Origin: Dactylorhiza incarnata | Lineage: Eukaryota; Streptophyta; Magnoliopsida; Asparagales; Orchidaceae | Assembly (NCBI GenBank): GCA_033032865.1 | Contig: JAWHQI010000306.1 | Location: 2,046,001 to 2,110,000, forward strand | DNA length: 64,000 bases | Direction: 5' to 3' | In this document: positions 51,677-61,803 of the stretch, piece by piece | Position numbering within the stretch: the stretch's first letter is position 1 | How the letters are laid out: each line of letters starts with the position of its first letter | Position numbers and translations under genes: made by a program | Notes under the pieces: generated by a model | Databases searched by the model: none | Told to the model about the DNA's origin: nothing | Seen by the model: the letters and a program-made list of their open reading frames with translations, nothing else

Positions 51677-51699
51677 TTCCCCGGCAACGACGCCAAAAA
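51677..51699 (-). other. tRNA-Asp-type primer-binding site
   Basis: The complement reads TTTTTGGCGTCGTTGCCGGG, next to the LTR that begins at 51702. Other elements in the window use TGGTATCAGAG. Confidence 0.75.
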
Positions 51700-51701
51700 C
51701 T

Positions 51702-52708
51702 TGATGCGCAAAACTATATCCCCAAACGATAACGGCAAGTGTACCGTATCGAATGTAGTATAGGTTTGTAGAAAACTAAGGTCGTATTAGACTCGGGGCG
51801 GTTGAGTACTCTTACTTCAAGAAAATCTCTATTATTTTATCAATTAGAAGTTTAGGATTTTGTTTTTGCACTAAAGAGAGAAGAATTAAAATAAAGAATA
51901 AAAAGGACGATTAGCACTCGATCTTTGAATCACCTTGGAGATAAAAATAAGATAAAATCGCATTCTCTTAATAAAACAGCTTTGACTGTGGAGATTCCCG
52001 AATTGTGAACGTACCTTGGGTCGAGGTTACGCCCAACTAAGATTAGGAAATATCAACCGAATTCTTATTCTATAGTCGATAACCTAATACTCGCTTTACG
52101 AGGTGAATCCCGATATTGGCTTTTACTCCAATCCAAAGGGTAACGTCGTCCTCTCTCGAGGATTGCATTCTACTCTTCTTTATCCTTGAGTGATCGATTC
52201 GTCTTACGAGCCTCTCGGCTAACTAAAGAACGAAAACAAGAACGAGAATTATATATCGAAAATATAATCTCGTAATCTTAAAATCAAGGATAAATTTTAA
52301 GCTTTTTAGAAAAGAGAAAAAACAATTCTAAATTACTTCCAAACTTTTATTATTCTTTGGATCATCTCGATCGAGTACTAATAATATTTTAGTTACTCGT
52401 GGAGATGGAGGAATCAAAAGAAATAAAAGAATACATGAAGAAGGAAGAAGAGAATGAGAGAATTAAGAACTATTTTATTAATTGATGCAAAGGGAATTAC
52501 AAATTAAGAATTGAAAGTTACAACTATTGAATTGAGAATTACGATTGCTAAGAAGAAAAAGACATACAAGAGCTCCTAAAAACATGAAAATAATACAAGA
52601 AATGAAATGTCTAATCCTAAAATTCGTCTCTAAACATCTGCTGGAGCTGGCTTTATATAGCTGCAAATTTGAGGTTACACGCCCTTGGTCACGCCCGTGA
52701 CCAAGGGG
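51702..52708 (-). repeat. 5' LTR of the Athila/Tat-like element, first part
   Basis: Matches 47212-48240 with small differences (including a 12 bp deletion near 51950). It is cut inside the first hairpin module by copia Z. Confidence 0.88.
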
Positions 52709-52830
52709 AGTTGAATTATATTATTCAAGTCGGTGTATTGCTAATATTATTTAAGTCCCTTTTGTAACGCTATATATATCCCCTTTAGAGGATGAATACA
52801 ATGCTTGATATCATTCCTCCTATTCTAACT
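52709..52830 (+). repeat. 5' LTR of copia Z
   Basis: 122 bp, AGTTGAATTATAT..CTATTCTAACT. The TATA-like run tatatatat at 52771-52779 is the likely promoter. Same sequence as 57568-57689. Confidence 0.95.
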
Positions 52831-53233
52831 TGGTATCAGAGCTATCTCGCGTGCCCTAGCCGTCTCGCTCTCGCTCTCGCTTCCGCCGCACGCATCGCTC
52901 CTCGCTCTCGCTTCCGCACCCCGAGCGCAGCCCGTCGGTCTTCCTCTCCGTCCGTTTGAGAGTCGACCGGCCCTCTTCCTTCTTCTCCGTCCGTCTCATG
53001 CCGCCCTAGGCTTCGGCCGACGACGCCAGGGTCGGCACAGATGTGTCTTGCCGCAGCCGCTGCTGCTGCTATGTCCCCGTGTGGCGTTGTCTAGCCACAG
53101 CCGCAGCCGCAGCCGCTGTCTTGCAGCAGCCGCCTTCTCCTGCCGCTGTCCTAGCGCCTTGCCTCCGTCTTGCTGCTGTCTTGACTCCTTCGTGGCGTTT
53201 CTCTGTTGATTGGTAGCCCTCTTTTTTGCTCTT

Positions 53234-54862
53234 ATGGGGGATTCTACGGGTTCTTCGCCACCTGTGAGTGAGATTATGCCAGCGATGGGTGACCCGCAGC
53301 GGACCCATGGCCACTCGGGCTCTTTGAAGATCACCACCGTTCCCTTGGACGGAACGAACTATCTGGAATGGTCTCGTGCTGCGCAACATGTGATCCGCAG
53401 CCATCAGATGTTTGGCTATATTGATGGCTCTATTCGGGAGCCCGCCAAGACTGACCCTACGTGGCGACGCTGGGACTCTGAAAATTCCCTTGTTGTTTCA
53501 TGGCTCCTTCATTCCATGTCCCCCAAGGTATATCGGAGTTACATGCTTCTGGACTCGGCCTATGATATCTGGACCCGGGCAAAAGACACGTACTCGCAGA
53601 TTGGGAGTTCCACTCAGATCTATGAACTTACCCGTCGCATTCTGGAGCTTAGACAGGGATCTCTGACTGTGTCTGCTTACTTCTCGGAGTTTGAACGCCT
53701 CTACCAGGAGCTGGACTTTTTTGAGCATTTCACAGCTTCCTGCACGGCCGATGCTGTGAAGCTTCAGGAGAAGGAAAACCGTTACCGCTTGCATGTCTTT
53801 CTGATGGGGCTTAACATGGAATCTGATACTGTCCGGACGCACGTCTTGCATCGTTCACCCCTTCCGTCCCTACGGGAAGCGTTCAGCATGGTCCTTGGTG
53901 ATGACGATCGCCGCCGATCCCTCAGCACGCCTGCTCCTGCAGTGGATCGGTCTGCCTTTACTAGTGTTGGTGGTGTTAGTCGAGGAGGTTCCACCAATAC
54001 CAGCACAATTCCCACGTGTGATTACTGTGGTCGTCGGGGACATGCTCGGGATACATGCTTCAAGCTGCACCCTCATCTTGCTCCTTCTGGTCGTGGTCGT
54101 GGTCGTGGCCGTGGTCACGGACGTGGAGGCTACCGTCAGACCGGGACTCGTCCTCAGGATGCTGCTTTCTCTACGGATGTGTATGATGAGGGACTCTCTA
54201 CTGCTTCCGGCCAGCTTACTTCTCAGGAGTTGGATGCCTTCCGCCGCCTGCTTCATTCTCAGTCTGATCCGTCCCAGGCGGCCTCTGCTTCTATTGCCTC
54301 TATTGCCATGCCGAGTGCTCCTACTGCTACTGCTTCCTCGTCCGAGTGGGTACTGGATTCCGGTGCCACCCATCACATGACCGGCTCTTCCTCAGGTTTT
54401 CACTCTTACTCTCCTTTGTCTGGTAAGGACAAAGTTATGTCTGCAAATGGCCTGCTGACCCCTATTGCTGGCAAAGGCCAGATCCTTTGTTCTCCTACTA
54501 TTTCTTTACCTTCTGTTCTTCATGTTCCTTCATTTCCTCGCAATTTACTCTCCATTAGTAATATTACCCGCTCTCTCAATTGTTCTGTAACCTTTTTTCC
54601 TGACTCCTGTGTTTTTCAGGAACTGGGTACGAAGCGGAGCATTGGCAGTGGTAGGGAACGCGGTGGTCTGTATTACTTGGATGTGACCTCCTCCCAGGCC
54701 CTCTCGAGTTCTGCTGTTACTTCTGAGGATGTTCGTCGCTGGCACCTCCGGCTTGGACATCCCTCACCTCTTTATCTTCAGAAACTATTTCCCGCTTTCT
54801 CTCCTGTTTTAGATACTTTTGTTTGTAATGTTTGTGATGAGTCTAAAGCATGTGCGCCATAG
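53234..54862 (+). CDS. Copia Z gag, protease and integrase N-terminus
   Basis: The start at 53234 (MGDSTGSSPPVSE) is preferred over the upstream ATG at 53210. Gag has LKITTVPLDGTNYLEWSRAA, WLLHSMSPKVYRSYM, SEFERLYQELDFF and a zinc knuckle CDYCGRRGHARDTC with a Gly/Arg-rich stretch. Protease is WVLDSGATHHMTGSSS. The integrase zinc finger is RRWHLRLGHPSPL..CNVC. A one-base excess near 54840 (tctaaagcat) throws the frame into KACAP-stop. Capsid and maturation functions of the element. Confidence 0.93.
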   Translation: MGDSTGSSPPVSEIMPAMGDPQRTHGHSGSLKITTVPLDGTNYLEWSRAAQHVIRSHQMFGYIDGSIREPAKTDPTWRRWDSENSLVVSWLLHSMSPKVYRSYMLLDSAYDIWTRAKDTYSQIGSSTQIYELTRRILELRQGSLTVSAYFSEFERLYQELDFFEHFTASCTADAVKLQEKENRYRLHVFLMGLNMESDTVRTHVLHRSPLPSLREAFSMVLGDDDRRRSLSTPAPAVDRSAFTSVGGVSRGGSTNTSTIPTCDYCGRRGHARDTCFKLHPHLAPSGRGRGRGRGHGRGGYRQTGTRPQDAAFSTDVYDEGLSTASGQLTSQELDAFRRLLHSQSDPSQAASASIASIAMPSAPTATASSSEWVLDSGATHHMTGSSSGFHSYSPLSGKDKVMSANGLLTPIAGKGQILCSPTISLPSVLHVPSFPRNLLSISNITRSLNCSVTFFPDSCVFQELGTKRSIGSGRERGGLYYLDVTSSQALSSSAVTSEDVRRWHLRLGHPSPLYLQKLFPAFSPVLDTFVCNVCDESKACAP

Positions 54863-57560
54863 TTCATCACATTTATCTTCTCCTTGTACTACTCCGTTTG
54901 ATGTTATTCATTCTGACGTTTGGGGTCCGTCCCCAGTTTCATCTATTTTTGGTTTTCGATGGTTTGTCACCTTTATTGATGGTTTTTCCCGCACATGTTG
55001 GGTTTATCTATTGAAAAAAAAAAGTGAAGTTTTTTCCTGTTTTCAACTCTTCCATAAAATGATTCAGACCCAATTTCACGGGGTTGTCCGTGTTTTGCGT
55101 AGTGATAATGGGGGTGAATATGATGATCGCGGTGCGTTTGGCACATATCTCAAAGCTCACGGTATTATCCACCAAACGACGTGTGTTCACACCTCAACTC
55201 AAAATGGTGTTGCCGAAAGAAAAAACCGGCACCTCCTAGATATGGCCCGTTGCCTCCTGGGTACTATGCATCTCCCCAAATTTTTTTGGGCTGATGCAAT
55301 TCTTACCGCTACTCACCTTATCAATCGGCTTCCTTCACGTATCTTAGATTATGCTACCCCCCTCGCTCGTCTGTCCACCATGGCTACGGTCTATACTTCG
55401 CATCTGTCCCCCCGAGTTTTTGGTTGTGTGTGCTTCGTCCACGTTCATGTTCCCCACCGTGACAAACTGGATCCTCGTGCCATTCGTTGTGTGTTCGTCG
55501 GATACTCCTCCACTACGAAGGGGTATCGATGCTTCCACCCGCCTTCCGGTCGTCTCTACTGCACTATGGATGTGACCTTTCGCGAAGGGGAATCCTATTT
55601 TCCGTCCTCGACTCACTCTGTTCGTCAGGGGGAGAGTTTTGTAGATCTTCCCCTTCCTTATTTTCCTGTTCACTCGGTTCCCTCTCTACCTCAGCTTCCA
55701 CCATCGCTTCCTCTACCTGAGCAAGGTACCCCTATTCCTATTCCTATTCCTATTCCTATTCCTATTCCCTCTCCGGATGTTCCCCTATCTCCTTTCCCTC
55801 ATGTGTATCACCGGCGCTCCTCACGTATACAGGCTCCTACGTCCCTGCTTCCACCCGTGCCTGCTTCGGCCTCAGATTCTGATGATGCGGATTTGGATGT
55901 TCCGCTGGCTCAGTTACGAGATAAGTTTGCTTCTACTAAACACCCTATTTCTAACCATGTGACATATCATCATCTTTCTCCTGGCCACCAGTTTTTTATC
56001 GCTTCCCTTTCATCTATCGTTATTCCTAAGACTTGGCAGGAAGCTCTGGGCATTCCGGTTTGGGCTCAGGCTATGAAAGAAGAGATGGCTGCCTTGGACA
56101 AGAATCACACTTGGGATGTCACCCCTCTTCCACATGGTAAGAAAGCCGTTGGCTCCAGATGGGTCTTTTCCGTCAAGCAAAATGAAGACGGGAAAGTTGA
56201 ACGGTATAAGGCTCGGTTGGTCGCCCGTGGGTACACTCAGACTCAGGGAGTTGATTACCAGGAGACTTTTGCTCCAGTGGCTAAGATGGATTCTATTCGG
56301 GTCCTTCTGTCTGTCGCTGCTATCTTGGGATGGGACCTCCACCAGTTAGATGTCAAGAACGCTTTTCTCCATGGCGATCTTGAAGAAGAGGTGTATATGA
56401 CATTTCCTCCTGGTTTTGTGAGAGATGGAGGGCAGCCCCTTGTTTGTAAGTTACTGAAATCCTTATATGGATTAAAGCAGTCACCCAGAGCGTGGTTTGG
56501 CAGATTTCTCAAGGCTATGCTCAAGTTTGGGTATAAACAGGCGCAGTCAGACCACACCATGTTCATTCAGAGACGTGATCAGAGTCTTGTGGTTCTCATT
56601 GTCTATGTGGACGATATTGTTATCACCGGTAATAATGCGAGTGAGATTGTCAATCTCAAGTCCCTCTTGGCCAAGGAATTTGAGGTGAAAGACTTGGGAA
56701 AGTTACGATACTTTCTGGGAATAGAGGTTACTAGATCTGATCAGGGCATCTTCATATCTCAGCGGAAGTATGTCCTGGACTTGCTTCAAGAGACTGGGAT
56801 GCTTGGGTGTGTTCCTGCGAACACCCCTATGGAGGAGAATCATGGGATCTGTGACGACAGTGACAGTGACAGCGTTGAGGCCGCCCGCTATCAGAGATTA
56901 GTTGGGAAACTGATTTACTTATCTCATACCCGTCCTGATATCACATATGCTGTGGGTATTTTGAGTAGGTATATGCACGCTCCTCGGGTCAGACATCAGC
57001 AGGCAGTGTACCGCGTCCTACGATACCTTAAGAAGGCCCCAGGACGGGGACTTCTGTTCTCAAAAAATGACCACTTGAAAATAGAGGTTTACACGGATGC
57101 CGATTGGGCCGGCTGCCGTGACGATCGAAAATCCACTACTGGTTATTGTTCGTTCGTTGGGGGAAATCTTGTGACATGGAGGAGCAAGAAGCAGCACGTT
57201 GTGGCCAGATCTAGTGCCGAAGCTGAGTACCGTGCAATGTCACTTGGAATGTGTGAGGGACTTTGGCTATGTACTGTCCTTCAAGACTTGGGTCTCCCCA
57301 GAACTTCTCCTTTCTCCTTGTTCTGCGACAACAAGGCTGCTATCAGTATAGCCCATAATCCGGTTCAACATGACAGGACCAAGCATGTTGAGGTGGACCG
57401 TCACTTCATCAAGGATCACTTGAACAAAAGAAACGTGGTTACTCCATTCATCAGTTCAAGAGATCAACTGGCCGATGTGTTCACTAAAAGCTTGGGAAGT
57501 GACATTTTCACGGATGACATCAGAAAACTGGGAATGACGGATATCTACCATCCGACTTGA
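54819..57560 (+). CDS. Copia Z integrase, reverse transcriptase and RNase H
   Basis: 913 codons, with homologous coding from about 54840 (KHVRHSSSH). Integrase core: VIHSDVWGPSP, VLRSDNGGEYDD, TQNGVAERKNRHLLDMARC. A Pro/Ile-rich linker with (PI)n repeats. RT: WVFSVKQNEDGKVERYKARL, QLDVKNAFLHGDLEEEVYM, LKQSPRAWF, YVDDIVITGNN. RNase H: YTDADWAGCRDDRKSTTGYC, VARSSAEAEYRAM, LFCDNKAAISIAHNP, and the ending LADVFTKSLG. Apart from the frameshift at its start, it has no visible lesion. Confidence 0.94.
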   Translation: MFVMFVMSLKHVRHSSSHLSSPCTTPFDVIHSDVWGPSPVSSIFGFRWFVTFIDGFSRTCWVYLLKKKSEVFSCFQLFHKMIQTQFHGVVRVLRSDNGGEYDDRGAFGTYLKAHGIIHQTTCVHTSTQNGVAERKNRHLLDMARCLLGTMHLPKFFWADAILTATHLINRLPSRILDYATPLARLSTMATVYTSHLSPRVFGCVCFVHVHVPHRDKLDPRAIRCVFVGYSSTTKGYRCFHPPSGRLYCTMDVTFREGESYFPSSTHSVRQGESFVDLPLPYFPVHSVPSLPQLPPSLPLPEQGTPIPIPIPIPIPIPSPDVPLSPFPHVYHRRSSRIQAPTSLLPPVPASASDSDDADLDVPLAQLRDKFASTKHPISNHVTYHHLSPGHQFFIASLSSIVIPKTWQEALGIPVWAQAMKEEMAALDKNHTWDVTPLPHGKKAVGSRWVFSVKQNEDGKVERYKARLVARGYTQTQGVDYQETFAPVAKMDSIRVLLSVAAILGWDLHQLDVKNAFLHGDLEEEVYMTFPPGFVRDGGQPLVCKLLKSLYGLKQSPRAWFGRFLKAMLKFGYKQAQSDHTMFIQRRDQSLVVLIVYVDDIVITGNNASEIVNLKSLLAKEFEVKDLGKLRYFLGIEVTRSDQGIFISQRKYVLDLLQETGMLGCVPANTPMEENHGICDDSDSDSVEAARYQRLVGKLIYLSHTRPDITYAVGILSRYMHAPRVRHQQAVYRVLRYLKKAPGRGLLFSKNDHLKIEVYTDADWAGCRDDRKSTTGYCSFVGGNLVTWRSKKQHVVARSSAEAEYRAMSLGMCEGLWLCTVLQDLGLPRTSPFSLFCDNKAAISIAHNPVQHDRTKHVEVDRHFIKDHLNKRNVVTPFISSRDQLADVFTKSLGSDIFTDDIRKLGMTDIYHPT

Positions 57561-57567
57561 GGGGGAG

Positions 57568-57689
57568 AGTTGAATTATATTATTCAAGTCGGTGTATTGC
57601 TAATATTATTTAAGTCCCTTTTGTAACGCTATATATATCCCCTTTAGAGGATGAATACAATGCTTGATATCATTCCTCCTATTCTAACT
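57568..57689 (+). repeat. 3' LTR of copia Z
   Basis: Identical to the 5' LTR, followed by agggg and the rest of the disrupted hairpin module. Confidence 0.95.
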
Positions 57690-57694
57690 AGGGG

Positions 57695-58294
57695 CGTGTA
57701 AGGGTCGTGATCGAAGCAGCAGCGAAGAGGGCGTCTTCTGGAGTAATTGCTGGCATTACGTGTGTGTCACGCCACTAGGTCACGCCCGTGACCTGGGGGC
57801 GTGTAATCTTTAAATCTGCTGCTGGCGGGAAAACTTCGGCGGGAAGGAGCGCGGGGCGAGTCACGCCCGTGAACTGATGTCACGCCCCATGGTCACGCCT
57901 GTGACCTGGGGCGTGTAACTTTAAATGACGTGGCAGGCGTGTTCTGGGAGCAGGAGGCGGGTCATGGCCGTGACCATTGGTCACGCCCCCAGGTCACGCC
58001 CGTGACCTAGGGCGTGTAACTGTCGAATCTTCACGGAATGCTCCCGGGGTGGCGAAAACAGGTCTGGAACACCTCTAGGCTGTCACGCCCCTTGGTCACG
58101 CCCGTGACCTTGGGCATGTACTTGTAAATTTCGTCCAAAATGTCCAGAAAACCTGAAAATATAAGATAAGCCTAAGTTAGACTATAGAATTGAAAAGATT
58201 ATTAATTAAATGAGAAAAACATAGAAACTATATAATTTCATATTAAAAATACATTAAACTTATACTAAAAGATGAGTATATAAATCACTCATCA
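57695..58294 (-). repeat. 5' LTR of the Athila/Tat-like element, second part
   Basis: Resumes the LTR after copia Z. Full-length module 2 is present here (tcacgccactaggtcacgcc from about 57767), whereas the other LTR has a shortened form. Ends aatcactcatca. Confidence 0.87.
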
Positions 58295-59290
58295 ATGTTT
58301 TCACTAAGCTGTGACTTTGTTAGGTTATAAGCATGATCACGTTGATCACATTCTCTTTGTTAAATGGGAAGAAACATAGTATCAGTGCACATTGTTTACA
58401 TGGATGATATAATAATTACATGGGATGACATTGAAGAAATTGCTTACCTGAAAGCTCGACTGTGCACATAATTTGAAGCTAATGATTTGGGAGAATTGAA
58501 GTATTTCTTAGAGATCGAAGTGACAAGATCTAAATTAGGGATCTTTATATCTTAAAGGAAATACAGTCCAAATATCAAGGAAGAAACTAGTATGCTTGGA
58601 TGTTCTCCTATGGATACTTGTATCGAAGCCATTCACAAAGTTGATGACAACAAAGATGGAGATAAAGTTGACTCGTTTAGCTATCAGAGATTGATTAGAA
58701 GACTCATATACTTGTCTCATATCCGTCCTGACATCACTTATTCCGTAGGGATGCTTAGTAGATATATGCATGCCCCCAAGATTTGCATCAAGAGGCAGCT
58801 TACATGGTCTTGAGGTACCTTAAAAATTTTCTAGGGCTTGGGATTTTGTTCTCAACAAATACATACTTGAAAATTGAAGTTCTCACAAATGCTAATTGGG
58901 CTGGTTGTCCAGATGATAGGAAATCCACACATGATATTAGTCTTTTATAGGCGGGTGATCATGTAACATGGAGCAAGAAACAGAATGTAGTGTTAAGATC
59001 TAATTCTGAAGCAGAATATAAAGCTATGTCACAGGGTGTATGTGAGGTCTTATGGTTGAAATCGATCCTCCAAGACTTGGGTCCTCAAGTATACAAGCTC
59101 ATTCTACTCTATTGTGATAACAAAACTGACATTAATATTGCTTCAAAATGTGTTGAAGTGGATAGCCATTTTATTAAATATCATCTTAATAAAGGAAGTA
59201 TCTTCACACCCTTTTTTCACTCCCAAGATCTTCACCGATGGCATATCCAAGTTGGGAATGATTGACATCTACTCCTGACTTGAGAGGGAG
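58295..59290 (+). pseudogene. Old copia pol (element V), RT end and RNase H
   Basis: Picks up the RT after the AWF motif: HDHVDHILFVKW-like sequence in pieces, HIVYMDDIIIT (catalytic box with Met for Val), FEANDLGELKYFLEIEV, then MLGCSPMDTCIEA, RLIYLSHIRPDITYSVGMLS, and RNase H remains (NSEAEYKAMSQGVCEVLWL, LLYCDNKTDINIA, SHFIKYHLNKG). Many stops and a purine tract gagagggagagttg at its end. This is the oldest layer of the right half. Confidence 0.83.
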
Positions 59291-59455
59291 AGTTGAATAT
59301 TATTATATTATTGTATTTGTATTCCGTGTTATGCTATTCGTATGTTTTCCTTTTACCATATTGCCCTCGTCCAAGTATATAATCGGACTAGCATGATGTA
59401 TCTTTGACCTAATTTTTGAATAGATATTTTTCACTTGCTCTCAGCTCTCAATTAC
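59285..59455 (+). repeat. 3' LTR of old copia V
   Basis: Begins agttgaatattattat after the purine tract, matching the AGTTGAAT start of copia Z. TATA-like tatataatcgg is present at about 59378. The right end is uncertain. Confidence 0.5.
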
Positions 59456-59567
59456 TGGTTTCTTTTTAGTTTCCATGAATTATTTATGTTAGCATATTTT
59501 TTAGTAATCCTTGCTTTCTTGTAAATGTTTATAAAAGTAGGGATTCATAGTCAGTGTTACTAAACAG

Positions 59568-59691
59568 ATACTATCCAGTATTTTTGGGCACATATGAGGA
59601 GGTTACTAGTAGGGTGTCCGATAAAGGAAGGAGCTTCGGGAGAGAGGTATATGTTGTAGATAAAGATATTACCCGCCATCTTAGAAGTTAG
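59568..59691 (+). CDS. Possible terminal exon of a host gene (weak)
   Basis: After an acceptor-like CTAAACAG (to 59567) the frame reads YYPVFLGTYEEVTSRVSDKG and RSFGREVYVVDKDITRHLRS before TAG. It is followed by about 290 bp of T-rich, 3'UTR-like sequence up to copia W. No family is recognised and the frame is short, so it may be chance. If real, it could belong to the SEC14-like gene or to another gene. Confidence 0.2.
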
Positions 59692-59979
59692 AAGTGGTCG
59701 AAGAATGTAAGAAGCACTGTAAAGAGAAGCATTGCACCTATGGAAAATTTCACTTGTTTTTAGGTTAGAGTGTATGTAGTCGTTAGCCGCCTTTGGTTTT
59801 TGGATTTTGTGGAGTTATGTATATATGTATATGCCGGGTCTAGTGTTTTTAGGTTGTGTACAATTAAGATGTCAAAGTTGTATATGCACGATGTAAATTT
59901 TGAACTCTCAGGTTATGATATACAGGCATATCTATCTGTGGTATTTACATTTCAAAATGTTGTTGAATGTTTTGCACAT
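59692..59979 (+). other. Single-copy-looking sequence, possible 3'UTR
   Basis: AT-rich, not similar to any LTR in the window. Ends at the copia W LTR. Confidence 0.3.
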
Positions 59980-60085
59980 TGTTGGATGGGAGAAAAGACT
60001 ATTATTTAGAATAAGGGGCCTCTCCTTTATATATAGGGGAGAGTAAAATACAAGCTTGACCTAAATATTAAACCAACATCTAACA
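59980..60085 (-). repeat. 3' LTR of copia W
   Basis: About 106 bp, TGTTGGATGGG..CATCTAACA, with cctttatatataggg as in copia Y. The left boundary was chosen by alignment to the Y LTR. Confidence 0.7.
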
Positions 60086-60092
60086 CTCCCCC

Positions 60093-61802
60093 TCAAGTTG
60101 TGTTTGTAATATCTGTCAAGCCCAACTTGGACATAATGTTCCAGAACACCCTATGAGACAAAGCCTTTGTCAGCACATCTGCCAGTTGTTGATCGGAGGG
60201 AACAAATGGAGTGCTAACAACTCCCCTTACAATGTTTTCCTTGATGAAATGTCTATCGACTTCAACATGTTTAGTGCAATCATGCTGGACGGGATTGTGA
60301 GCGATGCTAATGGCCGCCTTGTTATCACAGTATAGGCGGATGGGTCCTTTGCCGTGAATCCCAAGTTCAGATCCACATTCCTTCACATATACCTTGGGTC
60401 ATAGCCTTAAACTCCGCTTTGGTACTGGATCTAGCCACGACATGTTTTTTGCTTCTCCACATTACTAGATTGCCTCCAACTAAAGTGCAATACCCAGATG
60501 TGGATCTCCGGTCATCGACAGATCCTGCCCAATCTGCATCTGTGAAGACTTCAATGGTTAGATCTTTGTTTGGAGATAATAGAATTCCACGTCCAGGGGA
60601 GGTCTTAAGATATCTGAGAATCCGATTGGCAGCATCCAAGTGATGAGTTTTAGGAGCATGCATGAACTGGCTAATGACTCCAACAACGTACAAAATATCT
60701 GGGCGAGTATGTGATAGGTATATAAGTCTCCCCACTAGCCGTTGAAAAGCATTGATATCAGCCACCGGTTCTTCTCCGTCTCTTCCCAATCTATGGTTTG
60801 CTTCTATGGGTGTGTCAGCAGGGTGACACCCACTCATCCCCGTATTTTCCAGAAGGTCAAGAATGTACTTTCTCTGGGAGATGAAGATACCATGTCTGGA
60901 TCTGGCAACTTCAATGCCAAGGAAGTACTTAAGGTTCCCCAGATCCTTAACCTCAAATTCACTAGCCAGTCTGACCTTCAAGTGTTTTATTTCCTCAATG
61001 TCATCGCCAATTATTACAATATCATCCACATACACAATCAATGCCGTCACTTTTCCATGTCTGTGCTTTACAAATAGAGTATGATCCACGTTACTCTGTT
61101 TGAATCCAAAGGTCACCATTGCCCGTTGGAATCTTCCAAACCAAGCCCTCGGGGATTGCTTAAGGCCATATAGAGCCTTCTTCAGCCTGCAGACTTTCCT
61201 TCAGATCCCTCAACAGTAAGGCCAGGGGAAAGGACATGTATACTTCCTCTTCCAGGTCTCCATGGAGGAAGGCATTTTCACATCAAACTGACTCAGAGTC
61301 CAATTTTTACAGGCGGCACACGAGAGCAGAATACGGATTGAATTCATCTTTGCAACAAGAGCAAAGGTCTCCTGATAATCAATCCCTGCCGTTTGGGTAT
61401 ATCCCCTGGCCACCAGTCTGGCCTTGTAGCGGTCCGCCAACCCTTGGGAGTTTTGTTTAACAGAAAAAATCCACTTACATCCAACCACTGTCTTGCCTTG
61501 AGGAAGGGAGACAAGGTCCCAGGTGCAATTCTTCTCAAGGGCACCCATCTCTTCCTTCATAGCCGTTCTCCACTCCTGATGCCTCAGAGCTTCCTGCCAC
61601 AAGGAAGGGATGGAAATGGAAGACAGAGAGGTGACAAAGGCTCTATGTCGAGGAGACAAGGAGTCATAAGTCACATACAGAGATAAGGGGTGGTGAGTAG
61701 AAGCACGGTTACCTTGAGGACCAGTTAACGGGTCAGGCGTGGATTCTGGTATATTGTGCTTGGGCTGACCATTTGTGTCCCCTCGTCGACGACGAGTATA
61801 TA
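60093..61802 (-). pseudogene. Copia W reverse transcriptase and RNase H
   Basis: Pieces 61674-61210, 61119-60367 and 60386-60093 form one region. RT has CKWIFSVKQNSQGLADRYKA, QTAGIDYQETFALVAKMNSI, then a frameshift at DVK-MPSSMETW, and the YVDDIVIIGDDIEE box. RNase H has FTDADWAGSVDDRRSTSGYC, VARSSTKAEFKAM and LYCDNKAAISIAHNP, and it ends LADVLTKALS. At least three frame breaks; no function expected. Confidence 0.88.
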
Positions 61803-61803
61803 C

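Larger units (their letters stand above)
52709..57689 (+). mobile_element. Young Ty1/copia element Z
   Basis: Identical 122 bp LTRs (52709-52830 and 57568-57689) and duplication agggg (52704-52708 and 57690-57694). Primer site tggtatcagagc at 52831-52842, polypurine tract ttgagggggag at 57557-57567. The termini are AGTT..AACT instead of TG..CA. Gag-PR-IN-RT-RNase H polyprotein with a single frameshift near 54840. Confidence 0.95.
47212..58294 (-). mobile_element. Athila/Tat-like non-autonomous gypsy element, with nested copia Z
   Basis: LTRs 47212-48820 and 51702-58294 (the latter interrupted by copia Z). Flanks acgtt (47207-47211) and atgtt (58295-58299) are a 5 bp duplication with one change. 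The primer site inside the right LTR reads TTGGCGTCGTTGCCGGGG, the tRNA-Asp-type site typical of Athila/Tat. The left inner edge has aatacccccattcttgagc, a polypurine complement. The 2.9 kb interior encodes only a gag-like zinc-knuckle protein. About 6.1 kb without copia Z. Confidence 0.85.
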
